Translations under genes and position numbers: made by a program | Shown here: positions 39,631 to 48,870 of the stretch, one piece after another | Layout: every line of letters starts with the position of its first letter | Numbering within the stretch: the stretch's first letter is position 1 | Assembly (NCBI GenBank): GCA_947462335.1 | Contig: OX381721.1 | Location: 39,396,488 to 39,460,487, forward strand | Length of the DNA stretch: 64,000 bases | From: Harmothoe impar | Lineage: Eukaryota; Annelida; Polychaeta; Phyllodocida; Polynoidae | Direction of reading: 5' to 3' | The notes under the pieces: model-generated | Told to the model about the DNA's origin: nothing | Database searches by the model: none | The model's input: the letters and a program-made list of their open reading frames with translations, nothing else

Positions 39631-42318
39631 CTACTTTCTAGGATCACTGAACTTATATAATATTCCCTGTTTTATACCCATGAAGCCTTCCTTTGCTAAC
39701 ACGGCCGCTGCTTCCCTTTCTGATTCTGATAGTATCCCCTTCATCAGATAGTCCATTATGGGCCTACATTCAGGGTCTTTTTCCTGTTCGATTCTGATCT
39801 CCTTCTGTGTGATCTCTTCCCTCCCTACTGGAATACTTTCCGGTTCATCCTTTTTCACTCTGGCCTGCTTTCTGGGTCTTCCTTCTCTAATATCCTTCAA
39901 TGGCCGGTCATACCTGTTGGTTTCTCTTTGTGGCTTTGGTTGTTGTTGTGGCGTTACTTCCTCCTCACTGCTGGAGGTTGTGTTTGTTCCGCTTGAACTT
40001 CCAGTCTCCACTTCTATTGCCAACAACTCACATCCTACCTCTGGTTCAAATTCCTCTCCTTCTTCCTCCACTCCTATTTCCTGATCACTTAGTGGCACCC
40101 TAGATATAAAATCTGGCAGGTAGTGTGTCTTTCCCGGCTCGTACTTTATCTCATAATTGAAGTCTGTCAGTGCTAAGCTCCATCTTATCAACCTCTTTGA
40201 AGGCGCCTTTGCTGCTTGTTGTAGTAGTGGTATAAGGGGTTGATGGTCTGTTATTATAGTGATTCTAGATCCTCCTAGCATGTTTTCAAAGTGTTTTAAT
40301 GTCTTTATCACAGCCAACCCTTCTTTCTCCGTTATGGTATAGTTTGTTTCACTTTTGGTGAATGTGTATCCATAGTAGATGACTGGTCTCATTACACCGT
40401 CCTTCAGGTGGCATACCGCACTGCCGCAGGCCATATTTGATGCGTCCGTCAGTATATAGAAATGCCCTCCTATCTCTGGATGTACCAGCAATGGTGGGCT
40501 GGTTAGTTTGTCTTGGATTGTTTTAAATGCTCTTTCACATTCTTCCGACCATACAAACGGTACGCCTTTCCTTAACAGTTTGTTCAGCGGTACTGCCAAT
40601 GTGGCGTAATTTCCTACAAATTTGTTGTAATAATTACACAGCCCCTGAAACGATTGTAGAGTCTCCTTGTTGTGTGGTCTGCCGAATTCCTGTACTTTCT
40701 TTATTATCCTAGGCTGTGTCCCCAGTCCTTCTGCGTTTACTGTGTGCACGAGAAAATTTCTTTCTTTCTTTCCCCATTCACATTTGGATGGTTTTACCGT
40801 GAGTCCTGCTCCCTGTAGTGCCTTCAACACTTTCTCCACATTTTCTATGTGTGATTGTACGTTAGGGTCGAATATTATGATGTCGTCTAAGTAGGCCAAG
40901 CATGTTCGTGGCATTAGCCCTGCCAGTGCCAGTGACATTATTTTAGTGAATTGCCATGAGCTTTGTCTCATGCCAAATGGTACCCTCTTCCATTGGTACA
41001 CCCCCAGCGGTGATGCAAACGCTGAATACTTCCTGCTATCTGGGTGTAAGTCACATTGATGGTATCCACTTAGTAAATCGATACATGTGAAAATAACTGG
41101 CTTTCTATAAGCCATGTATAGGAATAAGCTTCTAGCTGTTGGTGTTGGGTAGGTGTCGTCCTCTGTCATCATGTTCAACACTCTATAGTCTGTGCATAGC
41201 CTGGGCTTACCGTCCTTTTTCTGTACTACTACCAGAGGGCTGCGCCACGCGCTGTTACTGGGTTCTATTATACCCAGTTTCAACAGCTGTCTGATCTGTG
41301 TGTCTATTATATCCATTTTCTGTGGGGAATATCTAAATTGTCTGGCTTGACATGGTCCCTTTGACTCGTCCACTCTTATCTTCATTGGTTGCCATGTGCA
41401 GTGTCCTATCTCCTCCATACTGAACGCCAATGTGTCTTTGTTTCTGACTAGCATCTTTTTGAACTGTATCTGTTCTTCTTGATTCATACATGTATCGGGC
41501 ATTTCTAGCTTCATTATCTTCTCTTCCTTTTCTGCGTTTCTGCTCTCTTTTTGTTGTTTTTCTCCCCATCTTGTGCCTACCTGTTCTGTTTGCTGTGTTC
41601 TCTCCTCCCCGTTGTCTCCATATACAGCCATACACTCCTTTATTGACTTATCTATTTCCAGGTGTCCTAATGTATTCTCTAACCTGAGATGGTCTGCTCT
41701 CCCTTCTTTTGCATATGCTAGCACGTCCCACCTACCAATAAATATTGGGTCCGGTGTGGCATTGCACACTTTCGTAAACCATCCTCTATCCGTGTAGTTT
41801 AATGCATGTTCCACTCCTGCTACTGTGAGGTTTGATGGTTCCAATCTGACTACTTCTCCATATCGCCCACTGTCTCTCCTCCAAGGTGCTACCTGTATTA
41901 TTTTCTCTTCCCATGGTTTTATCACCATGCTGCCTATGCTTGAAACAGGGTCCCCTGTGAACAACGTCACTTTCCCTTCTGTCATCTTAATTTCTGCCTG
42001 TGTGTCATTCAGTAGGTTTCTTCCTATTATAATGGGGTACATCAGTTTGTCTACCACATAAAATTGGTAGCATACCCCTGAGCCCTGTAGGTTACATTTC
42101 AGTCTCACTATCTCCTTTATCTTTCTGTCTGTCTCGTCCCCTAATTTTACTGATATCTCTTTGACTTCCTTTCTTTCCCAGATCTGGTCTTCATTTATCT
42201 CCTCCAATGTCTCTTTTGATATAAAGCAGTCTGATGCTCCTGTATCTACTAAACCATAGTATGTTCTCCACCCTATGTTCATCTCTATAAACATAGGTGA
42301 CTGTCCCTTCTCTTCCAT
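39631..42318 (-). CDS. pol: Element D protease, reverse transcriptase and RNase H
   Basis: 895 codons. Aspartic protease active site LVDTGASDC at residues 23-31. RT with LCTDYRVLN and catalytic YLDD near residue 474. RNase H starting ILTDASNMACG near 621 and DHQPLIPLL further on. An acidic and Gln/Pro/Ser-rich linker of about 100 residues precedes the stop. Standard Ty3/Gypsy order. It begins about 30 bases after the gag stop in another frame, so a frameshift or reinitiation would be needed for Gag-Pol. All catalytic motifs are intact. Confidence 0.92.
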   Translation of the reverse strand: MEEKGQSPMFIEMNIGWRTYYGLVDTGASDCFISKETLEEINEDQIWERKEVKEISVKLGDETDRKIKEIVRLKCNLQGSGVCYQFYVVDKLMYPIIIGRNLLNDTQAEIKMTEGKVTLFTGDPVSSIGSMVIKPWEEKIIQVAPWRRDSGRYGEVVRLEPSNLTVAGVEHALNYTDRGWFTKVCNATPDPIFIGRWDVLAYAKEGRADHLRLENTLGHLEIDKSIKECMAVYGDNGEERTQQTEQVGTRWGEKQQKESRNAEKEEKIMKLEMPDTCMNQEEQIQFKKMLVRNKDTLAFSMEEIGHCTWQPMKIRVDESKGPCQARQFRYSPQKMDIIDTQIRQLLKLGIIEPSNSAWRSPLVVVQKKDGKPRLCTDYRVLNMMTEDDTYPTPTARSLFLYMAYRKPVIFTCIDLLSGYHQCDLHPDSRKYSAFASPLGVYQWKRVPFGMRQSSWQFTKIMSLALAGLMPRTCLAYLDDIIIFDPNVQSHIENVEKVLKALQGAGLTVKPSKCEWGKKERNFLVHTVNAEGLGTQPRIIKKVQEFGRPHNKETLQSFQGLCNYYNKFVGNYATLAVPLNKLLRKGVPFVWSEECERAFKTIQDKLTSPPLLVHPEIGGHFYILTDASNMACGSAVCHLKDGVMRPVIYYGYTFTKSETNYTITEKEGLAVIKTLKHFENMLGGSRITIITDHQPLIPLLQQAAKAPSKRLIRWSLALTDFNYEIKYEPGKTHYLPDFISRVPLSDQEIGVEEEGEEFEPEVGCELLAIEVETGSSSGTNTTSSSEEEVTPQQQPKPQRETNRYDRPLKDIREGRPRKQARVKKDEPESIPVGREEITQKEIRIEQEKDPECRPIMDYLMKGILSESEREAAAVLAKEGFMGIKQGILYKFSDPRK

Positions 42319-42350
42319 GGGTCTCGCTGATCCGTCCCTGCTTAACAGGT

Positions 42351-43145
42351 TTAATTCCGGGGTTGGAACGGACCAGCCACCCCGTTTCCCTGATTTGGTC
42401 CTTCCCTCCTGCTCTGGGGCATTCTCATCCTCATACTCTCCCTATATTGGCTCAAGTAGTAACATTGGTCCGTGGTGTGGGTGCTGGTGTCGTGGATGAG
42501 ACAGTACTTTCCCTTGAATCCTCCTGCCGCGCCAGGTGGTTGTTCCCCTATCATCCTTACGTACTCTCTTGCTCTCATTGAACCCTTTTCTCTGCTGTCC
42601 ATCTCTTCTGCTTGTCCTTGTATCCTGTTGTTCATGTACTGATTGGCATTCCCTCTGTACCCATTTCCTCCTCCTGAGGTTCCTCCGTTGTTCCTTCCAT
42701 CCCTGTTATTCCATCCATTTCCTGCCGTATTGTTGTTTGTTGTCTGTGTCCTTTGGGGTTCCTGTCTGTTGCCGTTGTTATAATCACCTCTTCTGTCTCC
42801 CCCTTTGTTTTCCTGCCATGTTGTCGGCACTTCATTCTTTTCCGACCATTGGTTCCTGTATTCCATGGCGCACATCTCCATCATTCTGTTCATCTCCCTC
42901 TCATTTCTTTCATATCCCCTTAGACTGTTATCTGTTGTCTCATATACCTCGGCCATCCCCAGCTTCACCTTTCTTCCCTGTCTCCTTCTTTCTATGGATT
43001 CCAGTAGCTCTGCCTTCTGCACTGCTGCATTGAACGTCAACTGAGTTTTCTTTTCTAGTTCTTCCGCGATACTGTCCTTTACCCCTGATACAAATACTGA
43101 TATCATAGATGAATCGTCCTTGCCTGGTCCGTCATATTCCTTCAC
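42351..43145 (-). pseudogene. gag: Element D gag, C-terminal part (capsid end and zinc-knuckle-like)
   Basis: Minus-strand frame of 264 codons. The first third matches the C-terminal half of a retrotransposon capsid (SVFVSGVKDSIAEELEKK region). An Asn/Gly-rich spacer and a CLIHDTSTHTTDQC motif (C-x2-H-x5-H-x3-C) of the nucleocapsid kind found in some Gypsy Gags follow. Homology continues upstream of the first ATG, so this piece is the rest of the gag that ends prematurely at 43196. One frameshift in the interval 43196-43260 separates the two. Confidence 0.7.
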
Positions 43146-43195
43146 CTGCAGGGCAAAGTCCCTTACTGACTGACCCTTTTCCTGTTTTAAATGAG

Positions 43196-45760
43196 TCAGG
43201 TCCTGATGTTTTTGCCATGGGGATCTATTGTCATCGAATGTATCTTCCTGACTTTATCCAATGAATCTTTTTCTCGTTCCTGTATGGCTTTCATCCAAGT
43301 GGCTGCTGCCCCTTTTATGCATAGTTTGACGTATTTCAATTCTATGTCTGGTGTCCATCCACACACCCCCGAAATCATTTTTATCTCATCCAGAAATTCT
43401 TCATAGTCTTCACCTTGCTTTCCTGTAAAGGTAGGCAGCTTTAGGCTTGGGTTAGGCATGATGTCGTCTATTCCTCCCACTTCTACAGCCTCCTCCTCTT
43501 CTTGTTCCTCCTCCTCTTCTGGGTAGTATACTCTTTTCCTGTTCTTTCTCTCCTCGTCTTCCTTTGCTATCCTCTCTCTTTCTAATCTCCTTTTCTCTGC
43601 CTCTTCTCTTTCTCTTATCCTATTATTGTTTGCTCTTTCCTCCCCTTCTTTCAATAATCTTCTTTTTAATATTTCCTGTCTTTCTTCCCTTTCCCTGTCT
43701 TCTCTGTCCCTATCCGCTCTTGCTTTCTCTATCCTCTTCCTTGTCTCTTCTAGCTTCCTATCTCTCTCTTCTGCTGCTCTTTCTTTATCCTTCTCCTCGG
43801 TTGCTGTTGTTTTCTTACAATATCCTATCCCTATTCCTGGCAGTACGTCTTCATATAGCCCCTGTTTATTTAGTCTCAATTGGCTATCGCTGCTTCTACT
43901 TCTTCTGCCTCCCTTTCTGTGGTCTCCTTCCTCTTCCTCTCCGCTACTCACGAGTCCTCCCTCACTACTACTTCTGCTTCTGATCGGTTCCTTTCTTCTC
44001 AGGCCTTGGCTCCTGTTCTTTTCCTTTATCCCTTTTCCCTTTTCTCCTCTTTCCACTACCTTCTGTCCTTCCTCAGTTGTTGTTCCTTCTTCCTCTGTTC
44101 CTTTCTCTCTTGTTGCAGCTCTCTCCCACTTCCTTTTTGCTTCTTCTCTGTATTCTTCCTGTTGTCTCCGGTTGCTTCCTGTTATCCTCTGCTCCTCGTT
44201 TATATGGTTTTTTAATTGTACTATGTCTCTTTTTCTTTCTACCCTATTCCTTTCGTCCCCTTTTTCCTGGATCCCCTTCGTTTGTTCTTCCTGGCTCAGA
44301 CCTATATTCTGTCCTTCTCTGTGTGTTGGTGTTCCTTTCTTTGCTGCTTCTTCTATGCTCCCTTTCTCCTGTAGCTGTATTATAGTTATTCTTGGGCTTT
44401 GTAGTCTTTGTTGTATCCCTACCTGTGTTATTATCGCTTCTCCATCCCGTGCATGTTGTAATACATATTCCTCTGTTCTTTTCTGTGTCAATGATTCTTC
44501 TGTCTCACTGTCTTCCTGCTCCTGTATTATATTGTATTCCTTAAAGAAAGGGCTCGCTATCTCTCTTTGTATTGGTGTTAGACTGATTTGTTCCCCTCCT
44601 ATTATTGTTGTACCATCTTCCCCTTCGTTTGTGCTATAGGTCTTACTAGTTGCTGGAGTTCTGTCTTTCTCGTTTTCTGTCCCTTCCCTCTTTCTCCCTA
44701 GTCGTTTTCCTTCTATAAATAATTTCCTAACTACTGTCTCTAAATGCCCCCCCTCTCCGAGGTTATGACTTAGAGGTGTGCCACTATCGGTGGCTGTGAT
44801 CAGTTCTCCCTTTTTTTCCCCATTTACTTCTTCTCCTTCTCCCTCGCTGTATATACGCTCTGTAACTTTTACTATCGGAGTCTGTTCATCTTGGTCCTTT
44901 TCTGTTTCTTCTTCTCTCTCCAACTCTTCCCCTTCTCCTTCTGTGCTCTCCTCTTCTCCTTCCACCTGTTCCTCTTCTGTTCTACTTTCTTCTCCTTCTT
45001 CTCCTTCTTCTTCTGGTTCTTCCTGTTCTAGTTCTCCAGCTTCCGATGCTTCTTCTTCTTTTTCTTTTTCCTCTTCCTTTTCTGATTCTTTGTTCTCCCC
45101 TTTTCCCTCGCCCTCCCCTATTTCTACTGTTCTGTTCTGTGGTTCTCTGTTCTCTTGGTTTTCTGGTTCTCCCCCCACCTCTAAGTCATTGTCAGCTGCT
45201 CCAACCGTGGCCCCGTGGGCCCCTCGCCGCTGCCCGTTTTCCACCTGTTCTTGTTCACTGTTTCTCACTATAGGTGGTCCAGGTGATGTCCTGTCAGTTT
45301 CCTCATGTATTGGCCGGCATAGTACCGCCGACAGTCCTGGGTAGGGTGTTGCTCCTGTTGGTATAGGCCTTACCTCGGGTAGCTCTTCCCCTTCACCTGG
45401 CCGGGATGTGTGTGGTTTGTCCTTATTCTTTCCTGTCTTAATTGCCACCTCTCTTCTGTTCCTATATCCTAGGCTTATCTCCTCTACTGCCCCTGACGAC
45501 CTCAGCCCCCTCCTGGGTTGATCAGTCCCCTGTTGGAGGCTCCTTTCATTAATCTCTTCTTCTGTTGATTCCTCCCCTTCTCCTTCCGCGTCTATAAATT
45601 GTATGTCTTCCTCTCTGTCTGTGGTCCCATGTAATTGGTCTGTTAGCCCTATGTGTACCTTACTGCTGTGTCCTGTGTGCTCTATACGCTGCTCACCCCC
45701 TCCGGGCGCCCCCCATGGCAGCGAGCCGCTGGGCGGTACGGGGAATGGCGTCAGAGACAT
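43196..45760 (-). CDS. gag: Element D gag, N-terminal part with long acidic extension
   Basis: 854 codons from ATG at 45760, just inside the 5' LTR. The first 760 or so residues are low-complexity: Glu/Gly/Arg/Ser-rich, with a strongly acidic block (about residues 215-300) and an alternating Arg/Glu coiled-coil-like region (about 650-760). Only the last 85 residues look like the N-terminal half of a Gypsy capsid (PNPSLKLPTFTGKQGEDYEEFL). The frame then stops, while capsid similarity continues in another frame. An N-terminal Gag extension of this size is far from the usual 300-500 aa Gag. Confidence 0.75.
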   Translation of the reverse strand: MSLTPFPVPPSGSLPWGAPGGGEQRIEHTGHSSKVHIGLTDQLHGTTDREEDIQFIDAEGEGEESTEEEINERSLQQGTDQPRRGLRSSGAVEEISLGYRNRREVAIKTGKNKDKPHTSRPGEGEELPEVRPIPTGATPYPGLSAVLCRPIHEETDRTSPGPPIVRNSEQEQVENGQRRGAHGATVGAADNDLEVGGEPENQENREPQNRTVEIGEGEGKGENKESEKEEEKEKEEEASEAGELEQEEPEEEGEEGEESRTEEEQVEGEEESTEGEGEELEREEETEKDQDEQTPIVKVTERIYSEGEGEEVNGEKKGELITATDSGTPLSHNLGEGGHLETVVRKLFIEGKRLGRKREGTENEKDRTPATSKTYSTNEGEDGTTIIGGEQISLTPIQREIASPFFKEYNIIQEQEDSETEESLTQKRTEEYVLQHARDGEAIITQVGIQQRLQSPRITIIQLQEKGSIEEAAKKGTPTHREGQNIGLSQEEQTKGIQEKGDERNRVERKRDIVQLKNHINEEQRITGSNRRQQEEYREEAKRKWERAATREKGTEEEGTTTEEGQKVVERGEKGKGIKEKNRSQGLRRKEPIRSRSSSEGGLVSSGEEEEGDHRKGGRRSRSSDSQLRLNKQGLYEDVLPGIGIGYCKKTTATEEKDKERAAEERDRKLEETRKRIEKARADRDREDREREERQEILKRRLLKEGEERANNNRIREREEAEKRRLERERIAKEDEERKNRKRVYYPEEEEEQEEEEAVEVGGIDDIMPNPSLKLPTFTGKQGEDYEEFLDEIKMISGVCGWTPDIELKYVKLCIKGAAATWMKAIQEREKDSLDKVRKIHSMTIDPHGKNIRT

Positions 45761-45798
45761 GAAAGTCCATCCCAGCCAAACCAGAGTAAACCACCATC

Positions 45799-47681
45799 TG
45801 GGCTATAGTTAATGTCCTATATAAACATAGCGTTTTAGTATACTTAAATGGGGTCCAACATTCGCCTTCTACGTTCCTACTCTGTGGGGTGAACTAGTCA
45901 GAGGCAGGCTTCCGCCCAAAGATAACGCAAGGGTAGTGAGATCCAGCTTTATTTGATGTTATGGATGTTATAATATATATAGAGCACTTTCACAGGTTAT
46001 ATTATAATCACAGCCTTCCCTCCATATATATAGAGATATGTACCTCGTTATTGTCAGTTAGCTCCAGGGCTTGCATTGATAATTATACGCGACGGCCTTA
46101 GTCAAGGCAAAGTATACATATAAATATCCAGCAGGAATCCTTTAGGGAATCCGGAATGTATAAGTCTCCGTTCATTCAACTAATAAATACCTTCAACCTA
46201 GTTTCAGTTAGGTCATTATGTGTCTATATCATACTCATCAACATGCCCCGAGGCCGATCTTATACGCTTCTCTATGATACCGATGGTCTGATATCTATTC
46301 TCCGAGAACACAGGTGCAATCTATTGGTTACTCTCCGGTCACCACTATGGATCCGGGATATACACATACAATCAGTTTCCAATTCATCAGGTCGGCTAGT
46401 TTAAATAATTGGCTTTCTAACTCCATGCTGATAAAGCCGGTATACTGTATCACTAACTCCATGGTTCTCTCCGGAATACAGGACTCCAGATTAGTACATG
46501 GATCAAATATTCGATCTACAACTCCGGTGGCAGTGTTGTTACACAATATCTCCAATTGAAACGTTACACCTAAATACACAGATTCCAATGATCCGTATTT
46601 CCCAACGTTTAAATCATAAGAAACCGTTGTTAGTCAATGTTAAACCGATGTTAAACCTTTAGAACCACACACATACTCCTCAGGAGTTACACAGTGCCAT
46701 CTGGTCTTCTCGATCGTACTCCCCAAACGCTCACTGATAACTGACTGCGCAGCCCATGCCTTTCTGTTTATACTGTGTTTTTCTTTCATTCCAGCTTCCT
46801 ATCAGTCGGTTCCTAGGCTACCCCCTCCCATGGCTACACCCGGCTCATATCGACCACCCGTCACTACCATGCCTCATCCTTTATTGATTGGCAATTAGGC
46901 GGCCCTACTCAAGACTATCCTGAATAAATTAGGCAGGGGATGGTCGTGGCCATGTTGTGTTCGGGGCTGGCCTTCAGCCTGTGTCGTCGCCTGCCCCCCT
47001 ATGCTGCTCTCGAGGCCCTGGTAATCGCCTCCTTCACCATCTACCCCACATGCTGTTCCCGGAGGCCCTGGTCATGGACATCCCGGCCATATGGATTTTA
47101 ACCCTGACGCATAGCCCCATTTGCCTGTACTACTCGCTCCCATCGCTGAGGCCGCGTTCCCCACTCGCCGTTCGTCTTCCCGATCCTAGCCTATCTCCTG
47201 ACCTGGATTTATCCCGCTGTTATCTTTCCCACCAGCTGTCTCAGCCCGGATCCTAGTTTATTTGTTGCTTTCCTGTTCGGGTTCTAGGCCCTGTTGACCA
47301 GAGTCGAATATATTCAATCCAAATAACTTTGACTCTTATTGTGACCAAGTCTACCATTATAGGACCTTATGACATTATTTATGTATATTCTTTATATTCG
47401 TTATTTACTGCGTGGCCCGCGTACTGAATTTGCCCGATTTGCATGTGACCTAATGTATGCGACGACATTCTTTTCTCTTATTATATCAGTCTCACTGTAC
47501 TGTATCTTAAAGTACTACTTCCCCCCATTTATTCAATGTATATCTACTATACTCATACATATTCATACATATATATATACAGTTTCGCCCATTCCCTTAT
47601 GTTATATTATACATTATTTATCAATCAATAAATATATCCTCCAACCATTTTTGCTCTTCGTTAGTTTTCCACTATAACCCA
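45799..47681 (-). repeat. 5' LTR of element D
   Basis: 1883 bp, near-identical to 16609-18494. Flanked on the right by CTTG (47682-47685), the same four bases found left of the other LTR. Confidence 0.95.
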
Positions 47682-47706
47682 CTTGGTCCCGGATCGGGCA
47701 CACGGG

Positions 47707-47843
47707 TGTTATGTCTGTGCCTATCCTGGTATTTCCTATTTGGCTCAATTAATGGGAATCTACTCAGAGAACAACAAACACGTGCGTTACGGTAGTTCCC
47801 GCCGGAAGTCATGTATTCAGAACGTTGCAACGGGTATACAACA
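47707..47843 (-). repeat. 3' LTR of element B
   Basis: 137 bp, identical by eye to 55879-56015. Polypurine tract directly inside. Confidence 0.93.
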
Positions 47844-47871
47844 TCTCCTTTCGTTGGGAAAGACAAGATAT

Positions 47872-48070
47872 GATTATACAGTCAAGCGTCATAAACATGA
47901 ACAATCAAAATGTCAAATATACTACCTTTGCTTTGAGAATAGATATATGTCAGTTAGAACACCTTACAATAAAACTGTCAAATGTCATACACACATGAAC
48001 AATCAAAATGTCAAATATACTACCTTTGCTTTGGGAATAGATATATGTCAGTTAGAACACCTTACAATAA
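47872..48070. repeat. Two tandem copies of a ~95-bp unit in the 3' UTR of element B
   Basis: AACAATCAAAATGTCAAATA, then CTTTGCTTTGxGAATAGATA, TATGTCAGTTAGAACACC and TTACAATAA occur twice, about 100 bases apart. Confidence 0.85.
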
Positions 48071-48167
48071 TACTAGATATATCATGAACTGTTCATGTCC
48101 GATATCACCATATGTCCCAACCTTAGCCCATGTCATAGCCTCCAAATTTTTTGGGCAGGGCTGTCGC

Positions 48168-48698
48168 TCAACCAGCACGTGTGACATATGGTCCACCCGA
48201 GCTCTGACTAGCAGGTGGGGTGAAGCTAGGCCTGACAGGACTTGGTGGGAGTATAAGACGGGGTGGACTGGGTGCATTACGCGCAATGGGAGATACAGGT
48301 GGGTCAGGACGAGGTGGACTGGGTTGGTTTGGACGAGGAGGACTGGGGTTTCCGACAGCTTGTACTGGTGGCACATTCACTACTTCAGGTGCCCGCTGGC
48401 GTGGTCTTGGCCAGTCGACCTGTTGTGGCTCTGGGTTGAATATGTCTCTCTCCCTTGTCTTCAATATATCATGTCGGTTTCGTCTCCAGATGTTCCCCGT
48501 CTCCGCCTCCAAGTTATATGACCTTGGCTGGAGCGGCTGCCGCGCATCTGGGAGAAGTCTAGCTGGTCTCCACTGATCCCCTACTCTCACCCTGATGGTG
48601 TCTCCAGATCTGAGATCTTCAAGAGCCCTCGTGCCTGGGTTGTACTGTAACCTTGCCCTTTCTCTGTTGTCTCTCAGTGTCTGACCGACCTTACCCGG
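48168..48698 (-). pseudogene. pol: Element B integrase C-terminal tail (separated by element C)
   Basis: On the minus strand the integrase frame that enters element C at 51772 resumes at 48698 in the same phase, once element C and its 5-bp duplication are discounted. It contains a module with LRSGDTIRV, a basic GNIWRRNRHDIL motif like the chromatin/DNA-binding end of Gypsy integrases, and a Pro/Arg-rich tail ending at 48168. It cannot be joined to the catalytic core in this copy. Confidence 0.7.
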
Positions 48699-48870
48699 TG
48701 TAGAATATAGGCACTCTTGTAGTGTAAAGTCTATGGCGGGAAAATTACCCCACCGGGTAACCAGCGTTCATGTTACTTCCGGTAATAAAAGTGACGTCAC
48801 TCCATGGCGCGGTTTTTAGACAAACAACATGGCTCACGATTTTGTCCAGCTTTAAGCAACTTATTCATCA
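48699..48870 (+). repeat. 5' LTR of element C
   Basis: 172 bp, identical to 51601-51772. Contains AATAAA and a TGACGTCA motif. Confidence 0.93.

Larger units (their letters stand above)
16609..47681 (-). mobile_element. Element D: giant retrovirus-like LTR element (31 kb with insert, about 21.5 kb without)
   Basis: Flanked by the 4-bp duplication CTTG (16605-16608 and 47682-47685). Its LTRs of 1886 and 1883 bp begin TGGGCTATAG and end CTATAACCCA, and differ by only a handful of substitutions and small indels. The minus strand encodes, in order, gag, protease-RT-RNase H, integrase, several accessory ORFs and an envelope protein. One long ORF on the plus strand and a 76-bp tandem array lie near the 3' end. 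Element E interrupts it at 24687-34205. RT and integrase are Ty3/Gypsy-like and the envelope is of the Gypsy/errantivirus-baculovirus F type. Gag and pol frames are broken, so this copy is probably defective. A primer site is not certain: TGGTGGTTTACTCTGG lies two bases inside the 5' LTR. Confidence 0.92.

Noticed and set aside
43626..44639. 337-codon plus-strand ORF opposite gag of element D
   Set aside because: Ser/Leu/Pro-rich frame on a pyrimidine-rich strand opposite a supported gag; explained by stop-codon depletion.
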